A stretch of DNA of 64,000 bases from Anaerolineales bacterium. GTDB lineage: Bacteria > Chloroflexota > Anaerolineae > 4572-78 > J111. The DNA is taken from contig JABTUW010000004.1 of NCBI GenBank assembly GCA_015075185.1, forward strand, positions 186,001-250,000, given 5' to 3'. The position numbers were made by a program, and so were the translations under genes. Numbering within the stretch: position 1 is the stretch's first letter; each line of letters begins with the position of its first letter. The notes under the pieces are model-generated. The model ran no database searches. It saw nothing but the letters and a program-made list of their open reading frames with translations, and was not told the DNA's origin. Below, one piece after another: positions 33,534 to 42,336 of this stretch.

Positions 33534-34181
33534 GTGCCAGGTTCTAACCTCATCCGCCACGAACTCAACAAACTCGAAGTGCTGCCTGCGTGGGGCCGGG
33601 CGCAGGGGGATCAGTGGGACCGGCTGAGCAATTTTATTTACCGGGTGCAGACCCTGGCAGGCGTGCAGCGCCAGGCTCAGGCGGTGGCTAAAGCCGCCAG
33701 GTTGCCGGTTGAGGCGTTTGAAGCCTATGCCATCCGCCGCTGGTATAACTACCACACTCACGATCAGATTCTGCAAATGTTTCTGGCCCATCCCGATGTA
33801 CAGCCTGAAGCAAATCAGAAGCATCACAGTGTTGATTTCTATCTGCGCAGTTTGCCGTTTGATCTGAAAATTAGTCGCTTTCCCAAAGCTTATCCGGAAA
33901 CCCTCAAATATGCCTGGCAGCACCGCCACCACCTGGCGCTGTGGCAGTATGAAAATCAGTCCAGACAGGGACGTTACCATGCCGGCAACCGGCTGTTCTT
34001 GATTTTGCATTACCGAGCCCAGCCGGAACTGAGCTGGCAGCTCCGCCGCGATTTTGACGCTCTGGAACGCTTGATTCAAGAGTTTTTGACAGCCCCTACG
34101 CTTCTCGGCCTGACCCTAACGAATCCCAAAACCCAGGAAATTCACCAGCCCTGGGCGGCAGTGATCTTCCACATCAAGTAA
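33534..34181 (+). CDS. Putative type II restriction endonuclease
   Basis: A 215-aa protein without a close family I can name. Residues 97-113 read HHSVDFYLRSLPFDLKI, fitting a PD-(D/E)xK nuclease core with D101, D110 and K112. It starts at GTG 33534, three bases after the methylase stop; a stop codon lies in frame just before, so no longer start exists. The paired, close-packed arrangement with a DNA methylase is what supports the restriction assignment. An alternative is another kind of nuclease or a methylase accessory protein. Confidence 0.65.
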   Translation: MPGSNLIRHELNKLEVLPAWGRAQGDQWDRLSNFIYRVQTLAGVQRQAQAVAKAARLPVEAFEAYAIRRWYNYHTHDQILQMFLAHPDVQPEANQKHHSVDFYLRSLPFDLKISRFPKAYPETLKYAWQHRHHLALWQYENQSRQGRYHAGNRLFLILHYRAQPELSWQLRRDFDALERLIQEFLTAPTLLGLTLTNPKTQEIHQPWAAVIFHIK

Positions 34182-34206
34182 TAAAAGTAGTACTCACCTC
34201 CTAAAT

Positions 34207-34235
34207 TTGACACCCATTTTTTTTAGGCTTATAAT
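34207..34235 (+). promoter_or_regulatory. Consensus promoter of the pentose region
   Basis: TTGACA (34207-34212), 17-bp spacer, TATAAT (34230-34235): a perfect sigma-70-type match, 36 bp before the truncated ABC gene, directly abutting an operator-like dyad. Confidence 0.88.
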
Positions 34236-34259
34236 GTTATCGTTCCCGTGAACGATAAC
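34236..34259. promoter_or_regulatory. Operator dyad, probably LacI-type
   Basis: GTTATCGTT (34236-34244), 6-bp spacer, AACGATAAC (34251-34259), arms exactly complementary, starting at the base after the -10 box. The LacI regulator at 43526 in the same gene run is the most likely ligand, by inference. Confidence 0.75.
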
Positions 34260-34270
34260 GGAAAAATAAT

Positions 34271-34696
34271 ATGGGTTACAATGTTGTGACATCCTCCAAT
34301 ATTGCAGTCTCCTCAACGCAAGACAAACCGGCCCTGCTGGAAATGCGGGCAATTACTAAGCGCTTCCCCGGTGTGTTAGCCCTCTCCGATGTCAACTTTA
34401 ATGTGGGCCAGGGGGAAGTAGTCGCACTCGTCGGTGAAAACGGCGCCGGCAAATCTACCTTGATGAAAATTATCTCCGGCGTCTACCTCGCTGATGCCGG
34501 TGAGATCATCTATAAAGGCAAACCGGTCATTTTTACCAACCCGCGCCAGGTCCAAACCGCCGGAATCGCCACCATTCATCAAGAGCTAAATCAAGTCCCC
34601 CAACTTTCCATTACCGAAAATATTTTCCTCGGCAGCGAAATCGCGCGTGGGCCGCACCCCACGGGATCGAACCTGAAACCGGCTACATTGGAGTGA
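34271..34696 (+). pseudogene. Truncated sugar ABC ATPase (N-terminal remnant of an RbsA-type gene)
   Basis: The 141-aa frame matches the first quarter of a two-cassette sugar ATPase: ITKRFPGVLALSDVNF, Walker A GENGAGKST, the Q-loop IATIHQELNQVPQLSITENI. Homology ends after FLGSEIARG; a non-homologous tail (GPHPTGSNLKPATLE) and stop follow. Signature motif, Walker B and the whole second cassette are missing and are not found downstream, so a deletion or replacement has taken place. It cannot hydrolyse ATP by itself. It retains the strong promoter and operator, which now drive the complete ATPase gene 70 bp downstream. Confidence 0.85.
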
Positions 34697-34766
34697 ACAA
34701 AAAAGGCCGTTATGTTTAAGTATTACTGTCCGGGTCAGTAACGCAATCTCAAAAGGAGTTGCTATC

Positions 34767-35549
34767 GTGATTGAAAATCCTGCCCAGCCGTTTGCCCTAG
34801 AGATGATCAACATCGAGAAATACTTCGGCCTGGTTTGTGCCCTCAAAAGCATCAATCTGGCCGTAGGTCGCAATGAGGTGGTGGGACTCATCGGCGACAA
34901 CGGCGCCGGCAAATCCACTATGGTGAAAATCCTCACGGGCGTGTTTCCACCAACCAGCGGCGAGCTGTACATTGCCGGACATCGTGTGGATTTCGGGAGT
35001 TACAATGTCAAGCGGGCGCACGAACTCGGCATCGAAACCGTGTATCAGGACAAATCGCTGGCCGAGAAGCAGGTCCTCTGGCGGAATTTTTTTATCGGCC
35101 GCCAGATCACCCACCGCTTTGGTTTTATCAACGTCAAGAAGGAGAAGGAAATCGCCCAGGAAATCATGGTCAATACCATCGGATTTCGCGGCAGAGGAAT
35201 CACGGTAGATTCGACGGTGAGCAAGCTGTCCGGTGGCGAACGCCAGGGAGTTGCCATCGGAAGGGCCATGCACTTCGAGGCGGAACTCATCATCCTGGAT
35301 GAACCGACGGTGGCGCTCTCACTGAAGGAAGTGCAGAAGGTGCTAAACTTCGTCCATAAGATCAAAGAAGGCGGCAAAGGTTGCATCTACATCTCCCACA
35401 ACATTTCGGACGTGTACGAGATATCGGATCGCTTCGTGGTCATGGATCGCGGCGAGATTGTGGCGAGTATCGAAAAGAAAGACATCAGCCTGAAAGCGTT
35501 GGATGAGTTCCTGCTCCAGTACGCCCATGGTATGAAAGGCACAGAGTAA
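34767..35549 (+). CDS. Sugar ABC transporter ATP-binding protein, single cassette (FrcA-like)
   Basis: A 260-aa ATPase with one ABC domain: Walker A GDNGAGKST, Q-loop IETVYQDKSLAE, signature LSGGERQGVAIGRAM, Walker B LIILDEPTVALS, and H-loop YISHNISDVYE. Fructose-type (FrcA) importers use single-cassette ATPases like this, which dimerise. GTG start at 34767 with AAAAGGAG 8 nt upstream. The permease follows after 2 nt and a binding protein after that, forming transporter A. It is paralogous to the frameshifted ATPase at 39365. Confidence 0.93.
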   Translation: MIENPAQPFALEMINIEKYFGLVCALKSINLAVGRNEVVGLIGDNGAGKSTMVKILTGVFPPTSGELYIAGHRVDFGSYNVKRAHELGIETVYQDKSLAEKQVLWRNFFIGRQITHRFGFINVKKEKEIAQEIMVNTIGFRGRGITVDSTVSKLSGGERQGVAIGRAMHFEAELIILDEPTVALSLKEVQKVLNFVHKIKEGGKGCIYISHNISDVYEISDRFVVMDRGEIVASIEKKDISLKALDEFLLQYAHGMKGTE

Positions 35550-35551
35550 TC

Positions 35552-36652
35552 ATGAATCAAACGCGCTCTTTTCTGGCGGTTCTGGGTCGAATCGAAGGTC
35601 TGCCCATCGTGCTGGTATTGGTCGCCCTGTTCGCCGCGTATATCATCTCGGCGCCAAGCGTCTTCCTGAAGACCGGAATCTACATGTCGTTCCTGGAGAC
35701 GATCACCCCGTTGCTGATCTGCGGTTTGGGTCTTACCTTTGTTATCACCGCGGGGGAGATTGATCTGAGCTTCCCCGCGGTGATTGCCCTCTCCGGCTTT
35801 GTTCTGGCCTGGGCCTATCGGACGCTGGACCCGGGCTGGGCGCTGTGGGCGGGCCTGGTCCTGGCGCTGCTTGCTGGCGCCCTGGCGGGGTACATCAACG
35901 GTTTGCTGGTCGCCCAGGTCGGCGTGCCTTCGATCATGGCAACGTTGGCCTCGCAGTTCTTCTGGTATGGGACTACCACCCTGCTGGCAGGCGGCCTGCA
36001 GGTGGCACTGGTCGGGATTCAGGACACCTTCGTTCATGAACTTCTGGTAGGTAGGCTTTTTAAGGGCCAAATTGTGGGGGGTCAAAATTTCTCCGGGCTG
36101 CCCGTTCAATTTCTGTGGGCACTGGGGCTGGCCGTCCTGATGTGGTTCATCCTGAACCGGCACACATTCGGCGAAGCGGTGTCGTTCGTCGGCGACAACG
36201 CCAACGTCGCGCGGGTCATGGGCATCAATGTCGAGAAGACGCGCATCCGGTTGTTCACCTTTCAAGGGGTGATGGCGGCCTTCGCCGGGATCATCCTGAC
36301 GCTCGACATCGGGGTCTTTTATCCGACTCAGGGGAATTTCCTCTTGCCGGTGATGGCGGGTGTGTTTGTCGGCGGGACTTCGATTGCCGGTGGCGCTGGC
36401 TCCATCGTCGGCACGTTTTTCGGCATGTATGTCATCGGTTCGCTGGAAGCCGGGGTCGTCGCGACCACCCTCAGCGGCTATTGGGTGCGGGCGGTGGAAG
36501 GAGTGGTAATGGCTGCTGTCGTGGTGCTCAACGCCGTTATTGGCGAGGGACGCATGGCGGCGATCTCAGAGCAACTGCGCCGGTGGAGCTTTCCTGCCCG
36601 GGCTGACACAACTGGAGAGAGTTTGAGACAACCGGACGAGGCTATGAAATGA
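35552..36652 (+). CDS. Sugar ABC transporter permease (transporter A)
   Basis: A 366-aa inner-membrane permease of the ribose/fructose family with about nine hydrophobic segments. Family motifs are ITAGEIDLSFPAVIALSG (about 66-83) and GGTSIAGGAGSIVGTFFG near the C-terminal third. It pairs with the preceding single-cassette ATPase (2-nt gap) and the binding protein at 36780. Local base composition is somewhat richer in G+C than in transporter B, with few AT-rich codons. Confidence 0.93.
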   Translation: MNQTRSFLAVLGRIEGLPIVLVLVALFAAYIISAPSVFLKTGIYMSFLETITPLLICGLGLTFVITAGEIDLSFPAVIALSGFVLAWAYRTLDPGWALWAGLVLALLAGALAGYINGLLVAQVGVPSIMATLASQFFWYGTTTLLAGGLQVALVGIQDTFVHELLVGRLFKGQIVGGQNFSGLPVQFLWALGLAVLMWFILNRHTFGEAVSFVGDNANVARVMGINVEKTRIRLFTFQGVMAAFAGIILTLDIGVFYPTQGNFLLPVMAGVFVGGTSIAGGAGSIVGTFFGMYVIGSLEAGVVATTLSGYWVRAVEGVVMAAVVVLNAVIGEGRMAAISEQLRRWSFPARADTTGESLRQPDEAMK

Positions 36653-36779
36653 TTCTGTTTCATGGGGTTGCGGCATAGGTGCGCAGATAAAGGAGGTATG
36701 ATATTGAAACTAGTAAAAGACAATAGATAGTCCAATTTTACATACAAATCGTAAATTCACTGAGGAAAAGGAGATAGAA

Positions 36780-37874
36780 ATGAAGCGCTTATCTTTAATG
36801 GCGGTTTTGGTGATCGCAGTGGTCGTCGCACTCTATGTGCCAATGGCCCAAGCAGAGCAGAAACCGATTGTGACGAATGATAGTGGTTCCATACTGACTG
36901 ATAGGTTGCCAATTCTCTCTGAGAACAATGTTGTTCAGCAGCCAGTTGTTCCCGCCACCCAGTCAGTTGTTACCCCCACCATCGTGATGTATATGCAGAT
37001 GGGGGGCGATCCGGGCATTGCCTCGGTGCTGGCGCGGACAAACGGCGCCAAGGCTGCGGCGGCAGCGTTGGGGATCGAGCTGCACGAGCAGTACTCAAGC
37101 TGGGATCAGCAGAAGATGATTGACGCCTTCAAGGAAGCGATCGCTGCCCAACCGGATTGCATCGAAATCATGGGGCATCCAGGCGAAGAGGCTATGATGC
37201 CGCTGGTTGATGAGGCCGTAGCAGCAGGCATCATTGTCACCAGTGGTAATAATCCGATGCCCAACATTGAGGCTAAATACAAGGATAAGGGCTTTGGGTA
37301 TGCTGGCGCTGATCTTCATGCCGGGGGCTATCTGGCCGGCCAGGGGATGGTCGCAGCAGGCCTGAAAGCTGGCGATGAGGCGCTGGTCTACGACATCTGG
37401 CACCAGGAGCTGCGCAGCAGAAGCTCCCAGGGCGTCTATGATGCACTTACCGAAGCCGGACTCAAGGTTGATAAACTCGACGTTTCCCAGGAGGTGGACA
37501 GCGAAGCGTCGCTGGCGATCCCCATCTTGACGGCGTACATTGAGGCGCATCCCAACCTGAGGGCCATCGGCACCCAGCACGGTCAGATAACCGGGATTCT
37601 GCCGACGGTGCTGGAACAGGCCGGGAAACAGCCCGGTGACATCATCGTGGGCGGCATTGACCTGGGACCTGAGATAGTGGCGGCTATCGAGGAGGGCTGG
37701 ATCAGCGCCAGCTTCGATCAGGCCCTATATCTGCAAGGTTTCTACCCGGTGCAACAGTGCTGGTTGACGAAGAACTATTTCTATCCGGGTCTGCACCTCG
37801 ACACTGGTGTCGGCACGGTGAACACCAATAACGTCGATATGATCGCGCCACTCATCGAACAGGGACTTCGTTAG
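36780..37874 (+). CDS. Sugar ABC transporter substrate-binding protein (transporter A)
   Basis: A 364-aa exported binding protein. Residues 1-25 are a Sec signal (LMAVLVIAVVVALYVPMAQA); no lipobox Cys follows, unlike the other binding proteins here. Mature fold is the ribose/galactose type: IEIMGHPGEEAMMPLV, AAGIIVTSGNN, GFGYAGADLHAGGYLA. It shares these blocks with the paralogue at 38121. GGAAAAGGAG ribosome binding site precedes the ATG. The sugar is probably a pentose given the neighbouring ara genes, by inference only. Confidence 0.9.
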   Translation: MKRLSLMAVLVIAVVVALYVPMAQAEQKPIVTNDSGSILTDRLPILSENNVVQQPVVPATQSVVTPTIVMYMQMGGDPGIASVLARTNGAKAAAAALGIELHEQYSSWDQQKMIDAFKEAIAAQPDCIEIMGHPGEEAMMPLVDEAVAAGIIVTSGNNPMPNIEAKYKDKGFGYAGADLHAGGYLAGQGMVAAGLKAGDEALVYDIWHQELRSRSSQGVYDALTEAGLKVDKLDVSQEVDSEASLAIPILTAYIEAHPNLRAIGTQHGQITGILPTVLEQAGKQPGDIIVGGIDLGPEIVAAIEEGWISASFDQALYLQGFYPVQQCWLTKNYFYPGLHLDTGVGTVNTNNVDMIAPLIEQGLR

Positions 37875-37935
37875 TTCGATAGTAGATTAAAAATCATCTT
37901 CACCACGGACTTCGGCCTATTGACGGTCTGACGTT

Positions 37936-37964
37936 AGCCCCTCCTCGTTTTGCAAGGAGGGGCT
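37936..37964 (+). terminator. Hairpin after transporter A
   Basis: AGCCCCTCCT (37936-37945) pairs fully with AGGAGGGGCT (37955-37964); loop of 9 nt and a weak TTGTTGT tail. Probably terminates or stabilises the binding-protein mRNA. Confidence 0.65.
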
Positions 37965-38120
37965 TGTTGTAGCGAACTTTGTCCTGTGGAGTGGAGAGAA
38001 TGGTTATCCTGAACTCACAGGAAGGAGGTGAAGCGTATTTAAACAACAGGCTTGTTTGCTTGTCGGTATGATTTCCAGATGCAAACCTAGTATAAGACAT
38101 CCATTACAAAGGAGTGAAAG

Positions 38121-39167
38121 ATGAAAAAGAACAAGCTGTTCATATTAACGATGGAGCTGGTGATTCTGGCGCTGCTGTTAGCCCCCTACATTGTGGCTGC
38201 TCCTGCTCCGGCGGCCGCCCAAACTCCCACGACTGAGGCCGCTGCTGAAGCGCCTAAATGGTGCAGTAACACCAATATTGTTTTCTTCCCCGGCGGGGCA
38301 CCGGGCGGCCCCTTTGAAACGGTGGTTTACAACGGCGCCCTTCAGGCGGCCGAAGACCTGGGGGCCAACGTGGAGTACGTCTGGTCCGATTGGAACCCGG
38401 AGCAGATGGTCACCCAGTTTGCCGAAGCAGCCGCCACCCAGCCCGACGGCATCGCCATTATGGGCCACCCCGGGGTCGAGGCCTTCCAGACCGTGGTTGA
38501 CGATGCCCGCGCTCAGGGGATCATTGTGACCAGCCAGAACGTTACTCTGCCCGAGCTTGAGGCTGCCTATAGCGCCGATGGTTTTGGGTATGCGGGCGCT
38601 GAACAGTATTCAGCCGGCCATGCTCTGGGCGCTGAGGCGGTCAAACGCTTTGACCTCCAGGCCGGCGACCGGGCGATGGTCTGGGGTTTGCTGGCGCAGG
38701 CGGGCCGGGGCGAGCGCACCAGGGGTGTGGTCGAGGCTCTGGAAGAAGCCGGGCTGACGGTAGACTACCTGGAAATTGACGATGCTACCAACGCCGATGC
38801 TTCGGCGGGCATCCCCACGTTTGTGGGTTATGTGTCGGCTAACCCCGATGTCAAGTTGATCGTGACCGACCACGGTAACCTGACCGGCACGCAGGAAGCC
38901 TTGTTGAGCGCCGCCGGTTTGGATGCGGACGCCGTTTTTGCCGCCGGGTTTGACCTCTCACCGGCTACGATTGAAGGGATTCGGGGCGGCTGGACCGACC
39001 TGGTGATTGACCAGCAACAGTGGTTGCAAGGGTATCTACCTATTCTGCAAATCTGCCTGACCCACAACTTTGCCTTCACCGGTCTGCATGTTGATACCGG
39101 AGCTGGTTTTGCCCATAAAGATAATGTGGAATTACTGGCCGACCTGGTTAACCAGCAAATCCGCTAA
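38121..39167 (+). CDS. Sugar ABC transporter substrate-binding protein (transporter B)
   Basis: A 348-aa exported binding protein with an N-terminal signal (LILALLLAPYIVAAPAPAAA region, cleavage likely near AAA or AQ about residue 33-35) and a short Thr/Glu/Ala linker. Paralogue of the protein at 36780: AIMGHPGVEAFQTVVDDA, AQGIIVTSQNV, GFGYAGAEQYSAGHALG. It is followed by an ATPase and a permease, the reverse order to transporter A. AAAGGAGTG precedes the ATG. Confidence 0.9.
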   Translation: MKKNKLFILTMELVILALLLAPYIVAAPAPAAAQTPTTEAAAEAPKWCSNTNIVFFPGGAPGGPFETVVYNGALQAAEDLGANVEYVWSDWNPEQMVTQFAEAAATQPDGIAIMGHPGVEAFQTVVDDARAQGIIVTSQNVTLPELEAAYSADGFGYAGAEQYSAGHALGAEAVKRFDLQAGDRAMVWGLLAQAGRGERTRGVVEALEEAGLTVDYLEIDDATNADASAGIPTFVGYVSANPDVKLIVTDHGNLTGTQEALLSAAGLDADAVFAAGFDLSPATIEGIRGGWTDLVIDQQQWLQGYLPILQICLTHNFAFTGLHVDTGAGFAHKDNVELLADLVNQQIR

Positions 39168-39222
39168 CCATTCAGGATGATAGCGGGCCAAAATATACTA
39201 CTATCTCTATTAGCCTGGCCAG

Positions 39223-39255
39223 AAACCTGTCAGGTCTCTAAGACCTGACAGGTTT
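39223..39255. repeat. Perfect palindrome of the CCTGTCAGGTCT type
   Basis: AAACCTGTCAGGTCT (39223-39237) and AGACCTGACAGGTTT (39241-39255) are exact complements around CTA. Palindromes of this sequence are a familiar dispersed repeat in environmental bacterial genomes. It lies between binding-protein and ATPase genes, like the palindrome at 14160. Confidence 0.88.
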
Positions 39256-39364
39256 GAAACCGGGTTCTCAGGATAGGTTTTACATGTCCTTTTCTCCCGG
39301 CAGGCAAAGGGAGGAAGTGAGGGCTTGAGTAGCCGTCTAAATCCTGACGACTGGAGTGAATTTT

Positions 39365-40124
39365 ATGAGTGCCGATTACAGGCTTGAACTAAAAATGTCT
39401 CAAAATCTTTGGGGAAGTCCGATCGCTGCAAAATGTCAACTTCCATTTAGGACGAAATGAGGTGGTTGGCCTGCTGGGGGATAACGGCGCGGGCAAGTCT
39501 ACGCTGATTAAGATCATCACCGGTTATCATCAGCCTGATGAAGGTGAGATTTTTTGTAATGGTCAGAAAATTGACCATTTGAGCGTACCCAAGGCCAGGG
39601 AATTGGGGATCGAGACGGTTTACCAGGAACGGGCGCTGGCCGAGTTACAGTCCCTGTGGCGAAATATCTTTATCGGCCGCGAACTAAGTAACTCGCTGGG
39701 TTTTCTAAAGGTTAAAGAAATGCAGGCGCAAACCGAGCAGTTGATGCTGGAGTCAATGGGCTTTACCTCCACGGCGGTGAGTCCCGAGTCGACCATCAAA
39801 ACCTTTTCCGGCGGCGAAAAGCAGGGTGTGGCCATTGTCAGGGCCTTATTTTTTGATGCGGAGATTATTGTCCTGGACGAGCCAACGATGGGCCTGTCCT
39901 TAAAAGAAACCCGCAAGCTGATCAATTTTGTGCGCGGCATCAAAGAAGCCGGCAAATCGGCCATTTTTATTGACCACAATATCTTTCACGTCTATTCAGT
40001 GGCCGACCGGGTGGTAGTGCTGGATCGGGGTCGAGTGGCGGGTGAATTTATGACCAGCGCTATCAGTTTGAATGACCTGATGGATAAGATGTACCGGGTG
40101 GCCGAAACCGGTAGTTTTGATTAG
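39365..40124 (+). pseudogene. Sugar ABC ATPase, single cassette, with two N-terminal frameshifts (transporter B)
   Basis: The intact frame (39462-40124) starts abruptly at VGLLGDNGAGKST, with signature FSGGEKQGVAIVRAL, Walker B IIVLDEPTMGLS and H-loop FIDHNIFHVYS. The missing first strand is found upstream in other frames: ATG 39365 reads SADYRLELK, one base short in the A-run near 39391-39395, then VSKS, one base short in the T-run near 39408-39410, then SLQNVNFHLGRNEVVGL in the intact frame. Restoring both bases gives 253 aa, equal to its paralogue (260). Both losses are in homopolymers, so sequencing error is as likely as mutation. GGAG precedes ATG 39365. Confidence 0.82.
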
Positions 40125-40137
40125 AGGATTGTAAACC

Positions 40138-41157
40138 ATGAACTCGACAGCTGAAGATTCGGCGGCTGAACAGAGGCTGCCCAAACCCCGGGAAAAATTT
40201 AGTCTGACCAGATTTTTACGCCGGTATGGCCCCCAGGTGGGAATTCTGACCGTTTTTGGGCTGATGTGGCTGTCCTTCATCCTTGCTGCCCCAAAAACGT
40301 TTTTGTCTCCCCAGATTTATCTGGCGTTTATGTCCACCATCCCTTTCTTTGCCATTATCGCCTTACCCCTGACCATGCTGGTCATTGCCGGCGAAATGGA
40401 CCTGTCCTTTCCATCCATTATGGCCATGGGGATGGTGGCTTTTGTGGGGGTCTTGAACACTACCGGCAATGTCTTTTTGGCCCTCCTGGCCGGCCTGGTG
40501 GTCGGATTTCTGGTCGGCTTATTGAACGGGGTGATTGTGGTGGGCATTGGTCTGCCCTCACTAGTGGTGACGATTGGCACTCAGTTCTTCTGGCGTGGGG
40601 CAGTTTTAGTGCTGTTGAATGGTAAAAGTTATCCCCTGATTGCGGCCAAAAGTAGTTTTATTTACAGCCTGCTGGTCGGCAAAGTAGCCGGGATTCCGAT
40701 GCAAATGATTTGGTTGGTGCTGATTGCCGTCGTTATCTGGGTCTTGCTGAATCGCCACCGCTTCGGGGCCAATATTTACGTCATCGGCGATAACAAACAG
40801 ACGGCCGAATTGATGGGTGTTAATACGGCCCGCACACGCATGTTGATGTTTGCTTGGGTGGGCATGGCCGCGGCTTTTGCCGGCATTCTGGCCAGTTTGC
40901 AGGTCTCCTTTTTCTGGCCATCGTTGGGCGAAGGTTACCTGCTCAGCACCCTGGCTGCGGTCTTTTTGGGCGGCACCTCGGTTTTTGGTGGGGTTGGCAC
41001 CATTCTGGGCACGTTTATCGGCAGCTTCATCATCGGGGCTATCCAGGCGGCGATCGTGGCTATTGGCCTGACTGGCTTCTGGACCGAACTCATCTACGGC
41101 TTGATTATTATCCTGTCGGTTTCGATGCATGCCATTTTGCGGCGCAGAGTAGAGTAA
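40138..41157 (+). CDS. Sugar ABC transporter permease (transporter B)
   Basis: A 339-aa polytopic permease related to the one at 35552. After a charged cytoplasmic N-terminus, hydrophobic segments begin near residue 35. Motifs are VIAGEMDLSFPSIMAMG (about 82-98) and GGTSVFGGVGTILGTFIG. It starts 13 nt after the ATPase stop and ends 4 nt before the URO-D-fold gene, so all are probably on one mRNA. Confidence 0.93.
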   Translation: MNSTAEDSAAEQRLPKPREKFSLTRFLRRYGPQVGILTVFGLMWLSFILAAPKTFLSPQIYLAFMSTIPFFAIIALPLTMLVIAGEMDLSFPSIMAMGMVAFVGVLNTTGNVFLALLAGLVVGFLVGLLNGVIVVGIGLPSLVVTIGTQFFWRGAVLVLLNGKSYPLIAAKSSFIYSLLVGKVAGIPMQMIWLVLIAVVIWVLLNRHRFGANIYVIGDNKQTAELMGVNTARTRMLMFAWVGMAAAFAGILASLQVSFFWPSLGEGYLLSTLAAVFLGGTSVFGGVGTILGTFIGSFIIGAIQAAIVAIGLTGFWTELIYGLIIILSVSMHAILRRRVE

Positions 41158-41161
41158 GCTT

Positions 41162-42274
41162 ATGAAACACCGCGAGCGTGTTTTAACGGCTCTCCAGCAT
41201 GAAGAGCCTGACCGCTGCCCCATGCAAATCAGTTTTACCCCCGAATTTGCGGCATGGTTGCGGAAAGACATGAGGCTAACCGACGCCGATGTTCACAACC
41301 CGCATGGAGGTGGCAACACCTACGTTATTGAGCGGGCGCTGGATGAAGATTTGCTGTTGACTTCGGTCGGTTGGGCCAACTCTTACTATGCGACCGAAAC
41401 ATACAGCACCGACGGCCTGACCTACACCGACGAATGGGGCATCACTTGGCGCAACTCCCCTTACCAAACTAAATTTGGCCAGGGTTCCTACACCGAAATC
41501 ATCGGTCATCCCCTGGCCGACGATCAGGCCATCAGCTCTTACTGCCCGCCTGACCCGAACCGGCCCGAACTCTATACCGAGGCGGAGCGGGTCATCAAGA
41601 CTTATAAAGACGAGTATTGGATTGTGGGCGTAACAGTGACCACGATTTTTGAAACTGCCTGGGCCTTACGCGGCTACCAGCAAACCCTGCTCGATTTTGC
41701 CCTTGACCCCGACTTGATTGAAACTCTCTTTGATATTCCGTTTCATTATCATCTTACCGCCGCCAAAAAACTGGTCGAACTGGGCGTGGACATGATTTGG
41801 TGCGGCGACGACATTGGCGCGCAGACCATGATGCTGATTTCACCCGAGACCTGGCGCAAGCATTTTAAACCGCGCATGGCCACTTTTATTTCAACCCTCA
41901 AAAACATCAATCCCGAACTGAAGGTGGCCTATCACTCCGATGGCAACATTGCTCCGATTATTCCCGAGTTGATCGAAATTGGCCTGGATGTACTGAATCC
42001 AATCCAGCCTCGCTCGATGGACCCGGCTGAGATTGCCCGGAAATATGGCGATAAGTTGTGTTTCTGGGGATCCATTGACGAGCAGTACACGCTGCCATAC
42101 GGCAGCCCGGCCGAAGTCGAGGCCGAAGTTGTCAGCCGCTTGAAGACGCTGGGTAAAAACGGCGGCTTGATCCTGGGGCCAACCCATCACGTGCAGCTTG
42201 ACACGCCCCTGGAAAACTTTTGGGCGATGGTCAAAACAATTACCAACACACCTTATTCAATAAGCAGGCAGTAG
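41162..42274 (+). CDS. Uroporphyrinogen decarboxylase-fold protein
   Basis: A 370-aa protein of the URO-D/MtaA superfamily, starting KHRERVLTALQHEEPDRCP, the typical N-terminus of this branch. Later blocks are MIWCGDDIGAQ, AYHSDGNIAPIIPELIEIG and GGLILGPTHHVQLDTP. In this superfamily some members are haem enzymes and others are zinc-dependent corrinoid methyltransferases; members linked to sugar operons have no settled function. It lies directly behind a sugar permease gene and ahead of a second such protein, so a part in sugar or sugar-derivative metabolism is inferred. True HemE is unlikely because no haem genes adjoin. Confidence 0.82.
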   Translation: MKHRERVLTALQHEEPDRCPMQISFTPEFAAWLRKDMRLTDADVHNPHGGGNTYVIERALDEDLLLTSVGWANSYYATETYSTDGLTYTDEWGITWRNSPYQTKFGQGSYTEIIGHPLADDQAISSYCPPDPNRPELYTEAERVIKTYKDEYWIVGVTVTTIFETAWALRGYQQTLLDFALDPDLIETLFDIPFHYHLTAAKKLVELGVDMIWCGDDIGAQTMMLISPETWRKHFKPRMATFISTLKNINPELKVAYHSDGNIAPIIPELIEIGLDVLNPIQPRSMDPAEIARKYGDKLCFWGSIDEQYTLPYGSPAEVEAEVVSRLKTLGKNGGLILGPTHHVQLDTPLENFWAMVKTITNTPYSISRQ

Positions 42275-42336
42275 AGAGTAAGGCATTTTTCCTTGCTTGA
42301 TACTCCCTACTTGTTACTTCCGTTTGCTAAACTGCT

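Noticed and set aside
34697..34766. Insertion-sequence scar after the truncated ABC ATPase
   Set aside because: Only a short TTACTG/CAGTAA pair is present, without target duplication or transposase remnants.
36698..36730. Ten-codon frame after AGGAGG before the transporter A binding protein
   Set aside because: The Shine-Dalgarno-like run is one base from the ATG, too close for initiation; no regulatory codons are seen.
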